The notes below the pieces were generated by a model, which had not been told where the DNA came from, ran no database searches, and worked only from the letters and a program-made list of their open reading frames with translations. The position numbers were made by a program, and so were the translations under genes. Below are positions 39,232 to 47,476 of a stretch of DNA of 64,000 bases, one piece after another. Numbering within the stretch: the stretch's first letter is position 1; each line of letters begins with the position of its first letter. The DNA comes from Dokdonia sinensis (GTDB taxonomy: Bacteria > Bacteroidota > Bacteroidia > Flavobacteriales > Flavobacteriaceae), in assembly GCF_003688895.1 (NCBI RefSeq), contig NZ_REFV01000012.1, positions 1 through 64,000 of the forward strand, read 5' to 3'.

Positions 39232-40230
39232 ATGAAGAAAGTAACTAAAGAAACTTACCTCAATTGGTACGAAGAAATGCTCTTCTGGCGCAAGTTTGAA
39301 GACAAGCTCGCACAAGTATATATTCAACAAAAAGTACGTGGGTTCCTGCACCTTTATAACGGTCAGGAAGCTATTCTCGCTGGGGCACTCCACGTTATGG
39401 ACCTGTCTAAGGACAAAATGATTACTGCATACCGTAATCACGTCCAACCCATAGGGATGGGTGTAGACCCTAAGCGCGTGATGGCAGAGTTGTTTGGAAA
39501 AGCAACTGGAACATCGCAAGGGCTGGGCGGATCGATGCATATTTTCTCTAAGGAAAAGGGCTTTTACGGAGGTCACGGTATCGTAGGAGGTCAGATCCCT
39601 TTAGGAGCTGGAATGGCTTTTGGCGATAAGTATCATAAGCGTGAAGCGGTAACGCTTTGTTTCTTTGGAGACGGCGCGGCACGTCAAGGTTCCTTGCACG
39701 AGACATTTAATATGGCAATGCTCTGGAAATTACCAGTTGTTTTCTGTGTAGAAAACAATGGATATGCTATGGGTACTTCTGTAAAGCGCACGGCAAACCA
39801 CGAAGATATCTGGAAATTGGGACTTGGTTATGAGATGCCTTGTGGTCCTGTAGATGCCATGAACCCTGTGGCAGTTGCAGAGGCTATGGACGAAGCCATA
39901 GACCGTGCACGTCGCGGTGATGGACCAACTTTCCTCGAACTTAAAACGTATAGATACAGAGGTCACTCTATGTCTGATGCACAACATTACCGTACCAAAG
40001 ATGAAGTTGCAGAGTATCAAAAAATAGACCCTATCGTTCAGGTAAAAGACATCTTACTTGAAAAGAAATATGCTACCGAAAAAGAAATTAAGATTATAGA
40101 CAAGCGCGTAAAAGAGCGCGTGGCCGAGTGTGAGAAATTTGCAGACGAAAGCCCGTATCCAGATAAGAGTGTGATGTACGATGTAGTATACGAGCAAGAA
40201 GATTATCCATTTTTATCTCATAAATTGTAA
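39232..40230 (+). CDS. pdhA: Pyruvate dehydrogenase E1 component, alpha subunit
   Basis: A 332-residue thiamine-diphosphate enzyme subunit. GHGIVGGQIPLGAGMAFG and the ThDP motif GDGAARQGSLHETFNMA are evident. The phosphorylation-loop region YRYRGHSMSDAQHYRTK is typical of E1 alpha. With E1 beta it decarboxylates pyruvate and reductively acetylates the lipoyl group of E2. E2 follows after 3 bp. The beta-subunit gene is not in the window, as is common in flavobacteria where it lies elsewhere. The operon pdhA-pdhC ends at a strong hairpin terminator. Confidence 0.96.
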   Translation: MKKVTKETYLNWYEEMLFWRKFEDKLAQVYIQQKVRGFLHLYNGQEAILAGALHVMDLSKDKMITAYRNHVQPIGMGVDPKRVMAELFGKATGTSQGLGGSMHIFSKEKGFYGGHGIVGGQIPLGAGMAFGDKYHKREAVTLCFFGDGAARQGSLHETFNMAMLWKLPVVFCVENNGYAMGTSVKRTANHEDIWKLGLGYEMPCGPVDAMNPVAVAEAMDEAIDRARRGDGPTFLELKTYRYRGHSMSDAQHYRTKDEVAEYQKIDPIVQVKDILLEKKYATEKEIKIIDKRVKERVAECEKFADESPYPDKSVMYDVVYEQEDYPFLSHKL

Positions 40231-40233
40231 GCT

Positions 40234-41949
40234 ATGGCAGAAGTAATCAATATGCCGCGATTAAGCGACACGATGGAAGAAGGAACAGTTGCAACTTGGC
40301 TTAAAAAAGTGGGCGACAAAGTGGAGGAAGGAGATATCCTTGCAGAGATTGAGACTGACAAAGCCACGATGGAGTTTGAATCCTTTAATGAAGGTGTGCT
40401 CTTACATATCGGTATAGAAGAAGGAAAAACAGCAAAGGTAGATACCTTACTTGCCATCATAGGTGAGGAAGGGGAAGATATATCTGCATTGCTAGAGGGT
40501 GGGGATGATGATGCCGCTTCCGCGAAAGAAAACGGCACTAAAGAATCATCCCAAAATAAGGATTCAGAAAAAGAACAGTCAGAAGATGAATCTTCTGACA
40601 ATGATGACACTGAAGAAGAGAAAAGTGATGACTCTGATAATTCTGGAGGAGATTTACCTGATGGAGTCGAAGTCATAAATATGCCTCGACTTTCTGACAC
40701 GATGGAAGAAGGAACGGTTGCAGCTTGGCTCAAAAAAGAAGGGGACGAAGTTGCCGAAGGAGACATCCTTGCAGAAATCGAGACCGACAAAGCCACAATG
40801 GAGTTTGAATCTTTCTATGGAGGTACGTTACTTCACATAGGAATACAAGAAGGTGAAACTGCAAAAGTGGACAACCTTCTAGCCATCATAGGCCCAGCGG
40901 GAACAGATGTTTCTGGTATTGTCAAGGCTGGCGGAAGTAAAGCTAAAAAAGAAGCTCCAAAGAAAGAAGAAAAAAAGACAGAAGAAAAAGCTTCAAAGCC
41001 AGCAAAAGACGAAAGCCAAGACGCTCCAAAAGTTGACACAAAGAAAGAGAGCAAAAGCTCATCTTCAAGTTCGAGTTCGAGTTCTAACGGAGGACGCATA
41101 TTTGCCTCTCCCCTAGCAAAGAAAATCGCCGAAGAGAAAGGTATTAACCTGTCACAGGTTAAAGGTTCAGGAGAAAATGGACGCATTGTAAAAAGTGATA
41201 TTGAGAATTTCACACCTTCTACGGGAGGTTCGGGAGCATCTGTACAGCAGTTTGTTGCGACAGGCGAAGAAAGCTTTGAAGAGATTGAAAATTCTCAAAT
41301 GCGTAAGGCTATCGCTCGCGGTCTTGGAAAATCTAAATTTACAGCGCCGCATTACTACTTGAACGTAGAGTTCAATATGGAGAATATGATGGCGTTCCGC
41401 TCTCAATTTAATCAGTTGCCAGATACTAAGGTGTCCTACAACGATATGATTATTAAGGCAACAGCCATCGCTCTAAAACAGCATCCTCAAGTAAACTCGC
41501 AATGGTTTGACGATAAAATGCGTTTAAACCATCACGTACACATCGGTGTAGCTGTGGCTGTACCAGATGGATTAGTAGTTCCAGTCGTAGAGTTTGCAAA
41601 CGAAAAAAATCTACAACAGATAAATGTAGAAGTAAAAGAACTGGCCGGAAAAGCGCGAGATAAAAAATTGAAGCAAAAAGAAATGGAAGGATCTACCTTT
41701 ACTATTTCTAATCTTGGAATGTTCGGAATCACAGATTTTACTTCAATAATTAATCAACCCAACTCGGCAATCCTTTCTGTAGGAGCGATTGTAGAGAAGC
41801 CTGTTGTAAAGGATGGAAAACTTACCGTAGGACATACCATGAAGCTCACACTCGCCTGCGATCACCGTACGGTAGACGGAGCGACTGGAGCACAGTTCCT
41901 ACAAACACTTAAGATGTATATAGAGAATCCTGTACTTATGCTAGCTTAG
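40234..41949 (+). CDS. pdhC: Pyruvate dehydrogenase E2, dihydrolipoamide acetyltransferase with two lipoyl domains
   Basis: A 571-residue E2. Two lipoyl domains each carry ETDKATMEFES, with lipoyl lysines K43 and K186. An acidic linker (residues about 90-135, rich in Ser, Asp and Glu) separates them. A Lys/Glu-rich linker with a run of ten serines leads to the E3-binding domain (about 288-330, FASPLAKKIAEEKGINL). The acyltransferase domain ends with the active-site motif CDHRTVDGATG (H544). It transfers acetyl groups to CoA in the cytoplasmic complex. The first linker contains GCTTCCGCGAAAG (near 40518), a degraded form of the dispersed palindrome. Confidence 0.96.
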   Translation: MAEVINMPRLSDTMEEGTVATWLKKVGDKVEEGDILAEIETDKATMEFESFNEGVLLHIGIEEGKTAKVDTLLAIIGEEGEDISALLEGGDDDAASAKENGTKESSQNKDSEKEQSEDESSDNDDTEEEKSDDSDNSGGDLPDGVEVINMPRLSDTMEEGTVAAWLKKEGDEVAEGDILAEIETDKATMEFESFYGGTLLHIGIQEGETAKVDNLLAIIGPAGTDVSGIVKAGGSKAKKEAPKKEEKKTEEKASKPAKDESQDAPKVDTKKESKSSSSSSSSSSNGGRIFASPLAKKIAEEKGINLSQVKGSGENGRIVKSDIENFTPSTGGSGASVQQFVATGEESFEEIENSQMRKAIARGLGKSKFTAPHYYLNVEFNMENMMAFRSQFNQLPDTKVSYNDMIIKATAIALKQHPQVNSQWFDDKMRLNHHVHIGVAVAVPDGLVVPVVEFANEKNLQQINVEVKELAGKARDKKLKQKEMEGSTFTISNLGMFGITDFTSIINQPNSAILSVGAIVEKPVVKDGKLTVGHTMKLTLACDHRTVDGATGAQFLQTLKMYIENPVLMLA

Positions 41950-41971
41950 TTCAGGCGCGAGATACTAGATT

Positions 41972-42000
41972 AAATCCCATCTTTACAGGTGGGATTTTTT
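41972..42000 (+). terminator. Terminator after pdhC
   Basis: ATCCCATCT and AGGTGGGAT pair (one G-T wobble) around the loop TTAC, followed by TTTTTT. It lies 23 bp after the pdhC stop. Confidence 0.85.
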
Positions 42001-42055
42001 AGTTTAAATGGAATCTGACATACGGCTCTTATGGCTTTTCCATATCTTTACTTTT

Positions 42056-43114
42056 ATGAAAAAAATAATTGCAATTTTAGGTATATCCACTCTAGTCTCT
42101 TGTGGTTCCGGTCAATTAATCTCGGTAAATGAAGACAACGCTGGACAGCCTATAACAACTCAATCTACAACTGCTACAGAATCATCAGGGATTACTAAAA
42201 CGGAGCAAAAGGAACTTACGCCAGCCCCAGGAATATTGGGTTCTAGCAAAACGACTTCGGTTAGAAAAACAATGGAGTTTTTAGCCTCGGACGACTTAGG
42301 AGGACGAGATACAGGAAGTCCAGGAATCCAAAAAGCTGCAAAATATATCGAAGGTAGATTTACGCGCAGCAACATAAAACCCTATTTTAAAGACAACTAC
42401 AGAAGTATTTTCGAGGTAAATGAACAAGAGGCGTTCAATATTGTTGGCATGATTGAGGGAACAGACCCTAGGCTCAAAAATGAACTTGTCATTATAGGAG
42501 CTCATTATGACCACATTGGGAATAATGCAAAAGCTGTAAATGGTGACAACATCGCAAACGGAGCAAATGATAATGCAGCTGGAACGACCGCAGTACTTGC
42601 AATAGCAGACCACTTTGCAAAAGCAAAGAACAACAAACGGACCTTAGTATTTGCACTTTTCTCAGCCGAAGAAAAAGGTTTAAAAGGTTCGGCAGATCTT
42701 GCTAGAAAAATGAAAGCACAAGGCGCAAAACCTTATGTAATGTTCAATATAGAAATGATAGGCGTGCCGATGATAGGAAAAGACCATCTCGTATACTGCT
42801 CTGGTTACGATCTTTCAAATCTTGCAGAAAAGTTCAATGAATACGCAGACGAAAAGGTGATTGGTTTCCTACCTAAAGCAAAGGAGTTCAACCTTTTTAA
42901 GCGTAGTGACAACTACCCGTTTTACACTCAATTTAAAATACCCGCACAAACAATCTCTAGTTTTGATTTTACAAATTATGACTATTATCATCACGTAGAC
43001 GACGAGGCAAGCGAGATGGATTACGTTTTTATGCAAACTGTAATAAATAAAGTTGTCCCAGGAATCGCTAAGATGGCAAATACTCCTAAGAAGGAGATAA
43101 AAATGAATGAGTAA
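42056..43114 (+). CDS. M28-family zinc peptidase lipoprotein
   Basis: A 352-residue protein with ATG at 42056 giving a lipoprotein signal (MKKIIAILGISTLVSC). The low-complexity Thr/Ser/Gln-rich region (about 25-65) is probably a tether. The peptidase core has IIGAHYDHIG (zinc His), NGANDNAAGTTAVLAIA (bridging Asp), LFSAEEKGLKGS (catalytic Glu) and a C-terminal YYHHVDDEASEMD (zinc His). It probably acts as an aminopeptidase at the cell envelope. A 5' start at 42008 would put extra residues before the signal peptide and overlap a TATCTTTA promoter-like box, so it is rejected. Confidence 0.92.
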   Translation: MKKIIAILGISTLVSCGSGQLISVNEDNAGQPITTQSTTATESSGITKTEQKELTPAPGILGSSKTTSVRKTMEFLASDDLGGRDTGSPGIQKAAKYIEGRFTRSNIKPYFKDNYRSIFEVNEQEAFNIVGMIEGTDPRLKNELVIIGAHYDHIGNNAKAVNGDNIANGANDNAAGTTAVLAIADHFAKAKNNKRTLVFALFSAEEKGLKGSADLARKMKAQGAKPYVMFNIEMIGVPMIGKDHLVYCSGYDLSNLAEKFNEYADEKVIGFLPKAKEFNLFKRSDNYPFYTQFKIPAQTISSFDFTNYDYYHHVDDEASEMDYVFMQTVINKVVPGIAKMANTPKKEIKMNE

Positions 43115-43123
43115 GTCTTAAAC

Positions 43124-43816
43124 ATGGAGAAAGCAATGAAGCGCATTATTATTACAGGAACTAGCAGAGGCATAGGTTTTGAACTTGCAAAGCAATTTGC
43201 GGCAGAGGGGCACCAGGTACTTGCGCTTTCGCGAAAGCATACCCCTTGCGCAAACCTTAATCTACCTAACCTTACTGCTTTCCCTTTTGATATAACTGAC
43301 GTTGCACACTTTCAAAAAGTGATTGATTTTATTGAGAGTGATTGGGAAGGTGTAGACATATTGATAAACAATGCCGGAGCTCTTTTAAACAAACCTTTTG
43401 CAGAAACCTCCATCGCCGATTTTGAAGCCGTTTACAATGTTAATGTTTTTGGCGTTGCAGAGCTTACCAGAACCGTAGTACCTTATATGAAATCTGGCGC
43501 TCACGTAGTCACAATCTCCAGTATGGGCGGTATTCAAGGCAGTATGAAATTCCCAGGGCTTGCAGCATATAGTAGTAGTAAAGGAGCAGTAATCACGCTA
43601 AACGAACTCTTAGCCGAAGAGTATAAAGAGCAGCATATTGCATTTAATGTTCTTGCACTAGGCGCAGTTCAAACAGAAATGCTTGAAGAAGCCTTCCCCG
43701 GATACAAAGCACCTCTCAATGCAAGAGAAATGGCAGACTACATCTTTAATTTTGCACTTTCGGGTAACCAGTTTTACAACGGAAAGGTTTTACAAGTCTC
43801 GGCGAGCACCCCGTAA
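43124..43816 (+). CDS. SDR-family NAD(P)-dependent oxidoreductase
   Basis: A 230-residue classical short-chain dehydrogenase. GTSRGIGFELA is the cofactor motif, NNAGALL the structural NAG motif, and YSSSKGAV the YxxxK catalytic pair preceded by TISSMGG. The substrate is unknown. The basic residue after the second strand (LSRKH) suggests NADP preference, but this segment is encoded by palindrome copy 9, so the inference is weak. It lies 9 bp after the M28 gene and 3 bp before the SprT-like gene, so the three may be cotranscribed. Confidence 0.9.
   Translation: MEKAMKRIIITGTSRGIGFELAKQFAAEGHQVLALSRKHTPCANLNLPNLTAFPFDITDVAHFQKVIDFIESDWEGVDILINNAGALLNKPFAETSIADFEAVYNVNVFGVAELTRTVVPYMKSGAHVVTISSMGGIQGSMKFPGLAAYSSSKGAVITLNELLAEEYKEQHIAFNVLALGAVQTEMLEEAFPGYKAPLNAREMADYIFNFALSGNQFYNGKVLQVSASTP
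43225..43238. repeat. GCTTTCGCGAAAGC palindrome, copy 9 (in SDR gene)
   Basis: Perfect 14-bp copy, read as LSRK directly after the second beta strand. The epimerase copy at 18450 is read in the same frame and falls at the equivalent place of its Rossmann fold. Confidence 0.95.
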
Positions 43817-43819
43817 ACT

Positions 43820-44416
43820 ATGGTTGATGTCCTTAAAAAATACATCCCAGAACAAGCAGCGGCACCAGTTTTTGAACTTATAAAAGCAAATGCTGTTGCA
43901 CTTAAAATTGTAAATGAGCGACTTACTCGTCACGGAGATTATCGTAGGATGCCCAACGGGCAGCACCAGATTACAGTAAACGTAAGCCTCAACAAATATC
44001 GATTTCTGGTAACACTCATACACGAGATTGCCCATCTGGTTGCCTTTGAGAAGTATGGGCGTTTTATAAAGCCGCACGGCAAAGAATGGAAAATTACGTT
44101 CCAGCATCTAATGATACCGTTTATAAGACCTGAGGTTTTCCCTATGGACCTCCTACCCTATCTTGCAAGGCATTTTAAAAATCCAAAAGCAAGTAGTGAT
44201 ACAGATGCATCACTAGCGGTAGCTCTTAAAAAGTACGATCCCCCCAATGATAAAAATTATATCTTTGAATTGCCTCTAGGTACAACCTTTCGTATTCCTA
44301 ATGGTAAGATTTTTAAAAAAGGAAATAAACGTAGAAAGCGGTATGAATGTGTAGAGATAGCTACTGGAAAAGTTTATATATTCCAACCCAATGCGGAGGT
44401 CGAGCAACTGGACTAA
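43820..44416 (+). CDS. SprT-like zinc metalloprotease-domain protein
   Basis: A 198-residue protein with HEIAH at residues 68-72 (LIHEIAHLVAFEKYG) and a third potential ligand H86 in KPHGKEW, the SprT-like pattern. In eukaryotes the related SPRTN digests DNA-protein crosslinks; the role of bacterial SprT proteins is not settled. The C-terminal part (RIPNGKIFKKGNKRRKRYECVE) is strongly basic and might bind nucleic acid, although it lacks a four-Cys zinc ribbon. The gene sits 3 bp after the SDR gene and 9 bp before the mannose-1-phosphate guanylyltransferase gene. Confidence 0.85.
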   Translation: MVDVLKKYIPEQAAAPVFELIKANAVALKIVNERLTRHGDYRRMPNGQHQITVNVSLNKYRFLVTLIHEIAHLVAFEKYGRFIKPHGKEWKITFQHLMIPFIRPEVFPMDLLPYLARHFKNPKASSDTDASLAVALKKYDPPNDKNYIFELPLGTTFRIPNGKIFKKGNKRRKRYECVEIATGKVYIFQPNAEVEQLD

Positions 44417-44425
44417 TTAGATACA

Positions 44426-45514
44426 ATGAGTGCAAAAAATGAAAATTATTACGCTTTGCTTATGGCAGGCGGCGTTGGGTCACGGTTTTGGCCAGTGAGC
44501 ACTGCAAATTTCCCTAAGCAGTTTCACGATATGTTAGGAACGGGTGATACGCTTCTTCAAAAAACATTTCAGCGGTTAGCAAAGATTGTTCCTAAGGATC
44601 AAATATTAGTTCTCACAAACACCCGCTATAACGATCTTGTAAAAGAACAACTTCCTCAAATAGCTCAAAAAAATATCGTCCTAGAACCCGCGATGCGCAA
44701 TACAGCACCTTGCATATTGCTCTCGGCGCTTAAGGTAAAAAAGGAGAATCCTGACGCAGTAATGATCGTTGCGCCCAGCGATGCCTGGATTGAAAATGAG
44801 AATGCTTTTGTAAGTGATCTTCAGAAAGCCTTTGATAGCGCACAGAACGACAATGTGATCGCCACTTTAGGAATTCAACCTACGTTTCCAAATACAGGAT
44901 ATGGGTATATAAATTATGATAAGGATGATAGCGCTTTTGCGAAAACAGTAAAAAGATTTACAGAAAAACCAGATTACACAACTGCAAAAGACTTTATCTC
45001 TAGTGGAGAATATTTATGGAATGCCGGAATGTTTATTTGGAGTGTAAAAACGGTGTTAGATGGTTTTAAATCGCATTTACCAGATATGTTCAGTCTTTTT
45101 GATCAAGGAATGGTAGTTTACAATACACCAGAAGAACAAGCTTTTATTAATAACCACTACCCACGCGCCGAAAATATCAGTATCGATTATGGGATTATGG
45201 AAAAGCACGAAAACGTTAAAGTAGTTCCAGCAACCTTTGACTGGAATGACCTAGGTACCTGGGGTTCTCTGTATGAAAAACTGGACAAGAGTTCTGAGAA
45301 TAATGCTGTAGTAAACGCGCTATTGCATACAGAAGGTGCGACAGGAAATATCGTGCGCACTACAAATAAGAAAATCGTCGTGCTCGATGGGATTAAAGAC
45401 TATATCATTGTTGAAGAGGATAATATTTTGCTTATAATGCCTAAAAGTAAAGAACAAGAAATTAAGGAAATACGAAACGCCGTTCAAGCAAAATACGGCA
45501 ACCACCTAGGCTAA
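44426..45514 (+). CDS. manC: Mannose-1-phosphate guanylyltransferase
   Basis: A 362-residue nucleotidyltransferase that forms GDP-mannose for envelope glycans. The N-terminal motif LLMAGGVGSRFWPVS binds GTP. FPKQFHDM and IVAPSDAWIEN follow, and FTEKPDYTTAKDFI contains the conserved EKP. It lacks the phosphomannose-isomerase half of longer enzymes. Its stop overlaps the next start (TAATG). Near residues 171-174 a degraded palindrome copy (44933-44946, GCTTTTGCGAAAAC) encodes AFAKT. The symbol is by family; manC/rfbM naming varies. Confidence 0.93.
   Translation: MSAKNENYYALLMAGGVGSRFWPVSTANFPKQFHDMLGTGDTLLQKTFQRLAKIVPKDQILVLTNTRYNDLVKEQLPQIAQKNIVLEPAMRNTAPCILLSALKVKKENPDAVMIVAPSDAWIENENAFVSDLQKAFDSAQNDNVIATLGIQPTFPNTGYGYINYDKDDSAFAKTVKRFTEKPDYTTAKDFISSGEYLWNAGMFIWSVKTVLDGFKSHLPDMFSLFDQGMVVYNTPEEQAFINNHYPRAENISIDYGIMEKHENVKVVPATFDWNDLGTWGSLYEKLDKSSENNAVVNALLHTEGATGNIVRTTNKKIVVLDGIKDYIIVEEDNILLIMPKSKEQEIKEIRNAVQAKYGNHLG
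44933..44946. repeat. Degenerate palindrome copy in manC
   Basis: GCTTTTGCGAAAAC differs from GCTTTCGCGAAAGC at two positions and is read as AFAKT in the same frame as the AFAKA copies. It may be a decaying copy or a coincidental match. Confidence 0.55.
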
Positions 45515-46971
45515 TGGAAAATAAAGATAATATAGGAGCAAATCCAGACCCTAGAAAGTCCGAGCTTATGCCCTCAGATGACACGCAGATTCATAATAAC
45601 GCGCAAGGACTCTGGCAGAACATAAAAAAGTTCATTCACGATCTCTTAGACATAAGGGATGACACAGACCGTAATGCAACCATAGAAGCAGTGCGCAAGG
45701 ATATTCCTTTTAAAGGACATACCTCGTGGATTCTTATTTTTTCAATATTTATAGCAAGTATCGGACTTAATGTAAGCAGTACTGCGGTCGTTATTGGGGC
45801 AATGCTTATCTCCCCACTTATGGGACCTATTGTAGGCATAGGATTATCTGTCGCCATAAACGACGGCACGATGATGAAACGATCCTTCCTTAATCTCGCT
45901 GTAATGATCGTTCTTAGTGTCCTTACTGCGACATTATATTTTTGGATCAGTCCGCTTAAAGAAGAAACACCAGAGCTTCTATCCAGAACGTACCCGACCA
46001 TTCTCGATGTTTTAGTAGCTATATTTGGTGGACTTGCATTGATTGTTGCAAAAACTAAATCAGGAACTATTGCTAGTGTTATTTTTGGAGTTGCGATCGC
46101 GACAGCTCTTATGCCACCTTTATGTACTGTGGGCTATGGACTAGCTATCGGAAACTTAGAATATGCAGGAGGAGCAGCTTATTTGTTTTTTATAAATGCC
46201 GTTTTTATAGCACTTGCAACTTTTGTAGTGGCAAAATTACTCCGTTTCCCATTAGTCAAATATGCGAACCAGAAAAAGCGTAAGAGGGTCACGGCAATCG
46301 CTACGCTTGTAGCCATATTTGTACTGGCACCATCTATCATCCTCTTTGTAAACTTGTTGCAAAAACAGATTTTTATAACTAAGGCGCAAGATTTCGTATC
46401 AAACACAATTAAATATGAAGGTACTGAAGTTGTAAAAGAAGTAAAAAATCCTGAGACTAAGAGAATCGATGTCTATCTGATAGGAAATCTGGTTCCTCAA
46501 AATGTTATAAGCAACTGGCAAAGGCAACTTCAAGAAAAAGAAGGCCTAGAACAATGCAATCTAGTAGTACATCAAGGAGCAGATCAAAGCGGTGAGTTAG
46601 CCGCAAAACTAAGCACTGAAGTCCGCTCGGGAATTTTAGAAGACCTTTATGTAAAAAATCAAGAAGCAATGACATCCAAAGATGCTCAAATTCTACTCCT
46701 AGAAGAACAACTTACAAAATTACGAGCCTCAGCAATACCTTTCCAGTCTGTAGGAAATGAAGCAAAGATTAATTATGATGGACTCCAACGTTTTGGCTAC
46801 TCCACCTTAATAACATCAGATTTTTCTACAGAAGCAGATACGCTTACCTACATAAAACTACAATGGGCAGATTCTATCCCTAAAGCAAAGCGACTTCGGC
46901 AAGAAGGTAAGATGAGTGAATGGCTAAAAGCAAGATTTAAGCTAGATACAATCGTTGTAGAGGGGAATTAA
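45514..46971 (+). CDS. DUF389 / TIGR00341-family membrane protein
   Basis: A 485-residue protein with about six membrane helices between residues 70 and 290. The conserved DUF389 core is [35 protein letters not shown] (residues about 72-106), then [15 protein letters not shown] soluble C-terminal domain of about 190 residues follows, with a coiled-coil-like segment near [14 protein letters not shown]. Function is unknown; transport has been suggested for the family. It is translationally coupled to the manC stop by TAATG. A heptamer repeat array and a hairpin terminator follow its stop directly. Confidence 0.9.
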   Translation: MENKDNIGANPDPRKSELMPSDDTQIHNNAQGLWQNIKKFIHDLLDIRDDTDRNATIEAVRKDIPFKGHTSWILIFSIFIASIGLNVSSTAVVIGAMLISPLMGPIVGIGLSVAINDGTMMKRSFLNLAVMIVLSVLTATLYFWISPLKEETPELLSRTYPTILDVLVAIFGGLALIVAKTKSGTIASVIFGVAIATALMPPLCTVGYGLAIGNLEYAGGAAYLFFINAVFIALATFVVAKLLRFPLVKYANQKKRKRVTAIATLVAIFVLAPSIILFVNLLQKQIFITKAQDFVSNTIKYEGTEVVKEVKNPETKRIDVYLIGNLVPQNVISNWQRQLQEKEGLEQCNLVVHQGADQSGELAAKLSTEVRSGILEDLYVKNQEAMTSKDAQILLLEEQLTKLRASAIPFQSVGNEAKINYDGLQRFGYSTLITSDFSTEADTLTYIKLQWADSIPKAKRLRQEGKMSEWLKARFKLDTIVVEGN

Positions 46972-47034
46972 AGCTGGGAGCTGGGAGCTGGGAGCTGGGA
47001 GCTGGGAGCTGGGAGCTGGGAGCTGGGAGCTGGG
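46972..47034. repeat. Heptamer tandem array (AGCTGGG) x 9
   Basis: Nine exact copies of AGCTGGG start at the first base after the TAA of the DUF389 gene, followed by a partial AGCT that forms the left arm of a hairpin terminator. The unit is GC-rich in an AT-rich region. Exact identity suggests slippage and possibly variable copy number. Confidence 0.97.
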
Positions 47035-47054
47035 AGCTAAAGTTTAGCTTTTTT
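47035..47054 (+). terminator. Terminator after the DUF389 gene
   Basis: AGCTAAA, one base, TTTAGCT, then TTTTT. The left arm is the last, partial heptamer unit. The 100 bp that follow, up to the tRNA, show no gene. Confidence 0.7.
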
Positions 47055-47155
47055 GAGTAAAAACCATTACTCAATTTACTATGCTCAAAACCAGTCTTCA
47101 CGAGCAAGCAAAATCCTTACCGCTTCCTACAACTGAGAACTGCCTACTAGAAAAG

Positions 47156-47230
47156 TGGGTAGTACTGGATTCGAACCAGCGACCTCTGCAATGTCAATGC
47201 AACGCTCTAAACCAACTGAGCTAACCACCC
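47156..47230 (-). tRNA. tRNA-Val (anticodon GAC)
   Basis: The minus strand reads GGGTGGT (acceptor), TAGCTCAGTTGG (D arm), then anticodon stem TTGCA/TGCAG around loop TTGACAT, giving anticodon GAC. The T arm is CTGGTTCGAATCCAG and the acceptor closes with ACTACCC and discriminator A. All four stems pair (one G-T in the acceptor, one at the top of the anticodon stem). CCA is not encoded. A short T-run follows on the minus strand. The 246 bp between it and the glycerol gene contain no other gene. Confidence 0.95.
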
Positions 47231-47476
47231 TTTTACAAGTGTAAATATACATAAAGGTGTAGCTCAAGAAACAAAATTATTTATTTTTTCTAAGTCCAAG
47301 ACTCACATTTGTTCTTGAGTAATCAACGGTACTCAAAATGAATTAGCTACAGTTTTCACCTACGCTTAATCTTTTCTACACACTTCAAATTTCATTTGTA
47401 TTCGCTTGCATTAAAATGGGCATAGAGAATGAGAAATCGTTAACTTTAGCTTTCGCAAAAAAATGACTCCACAACT

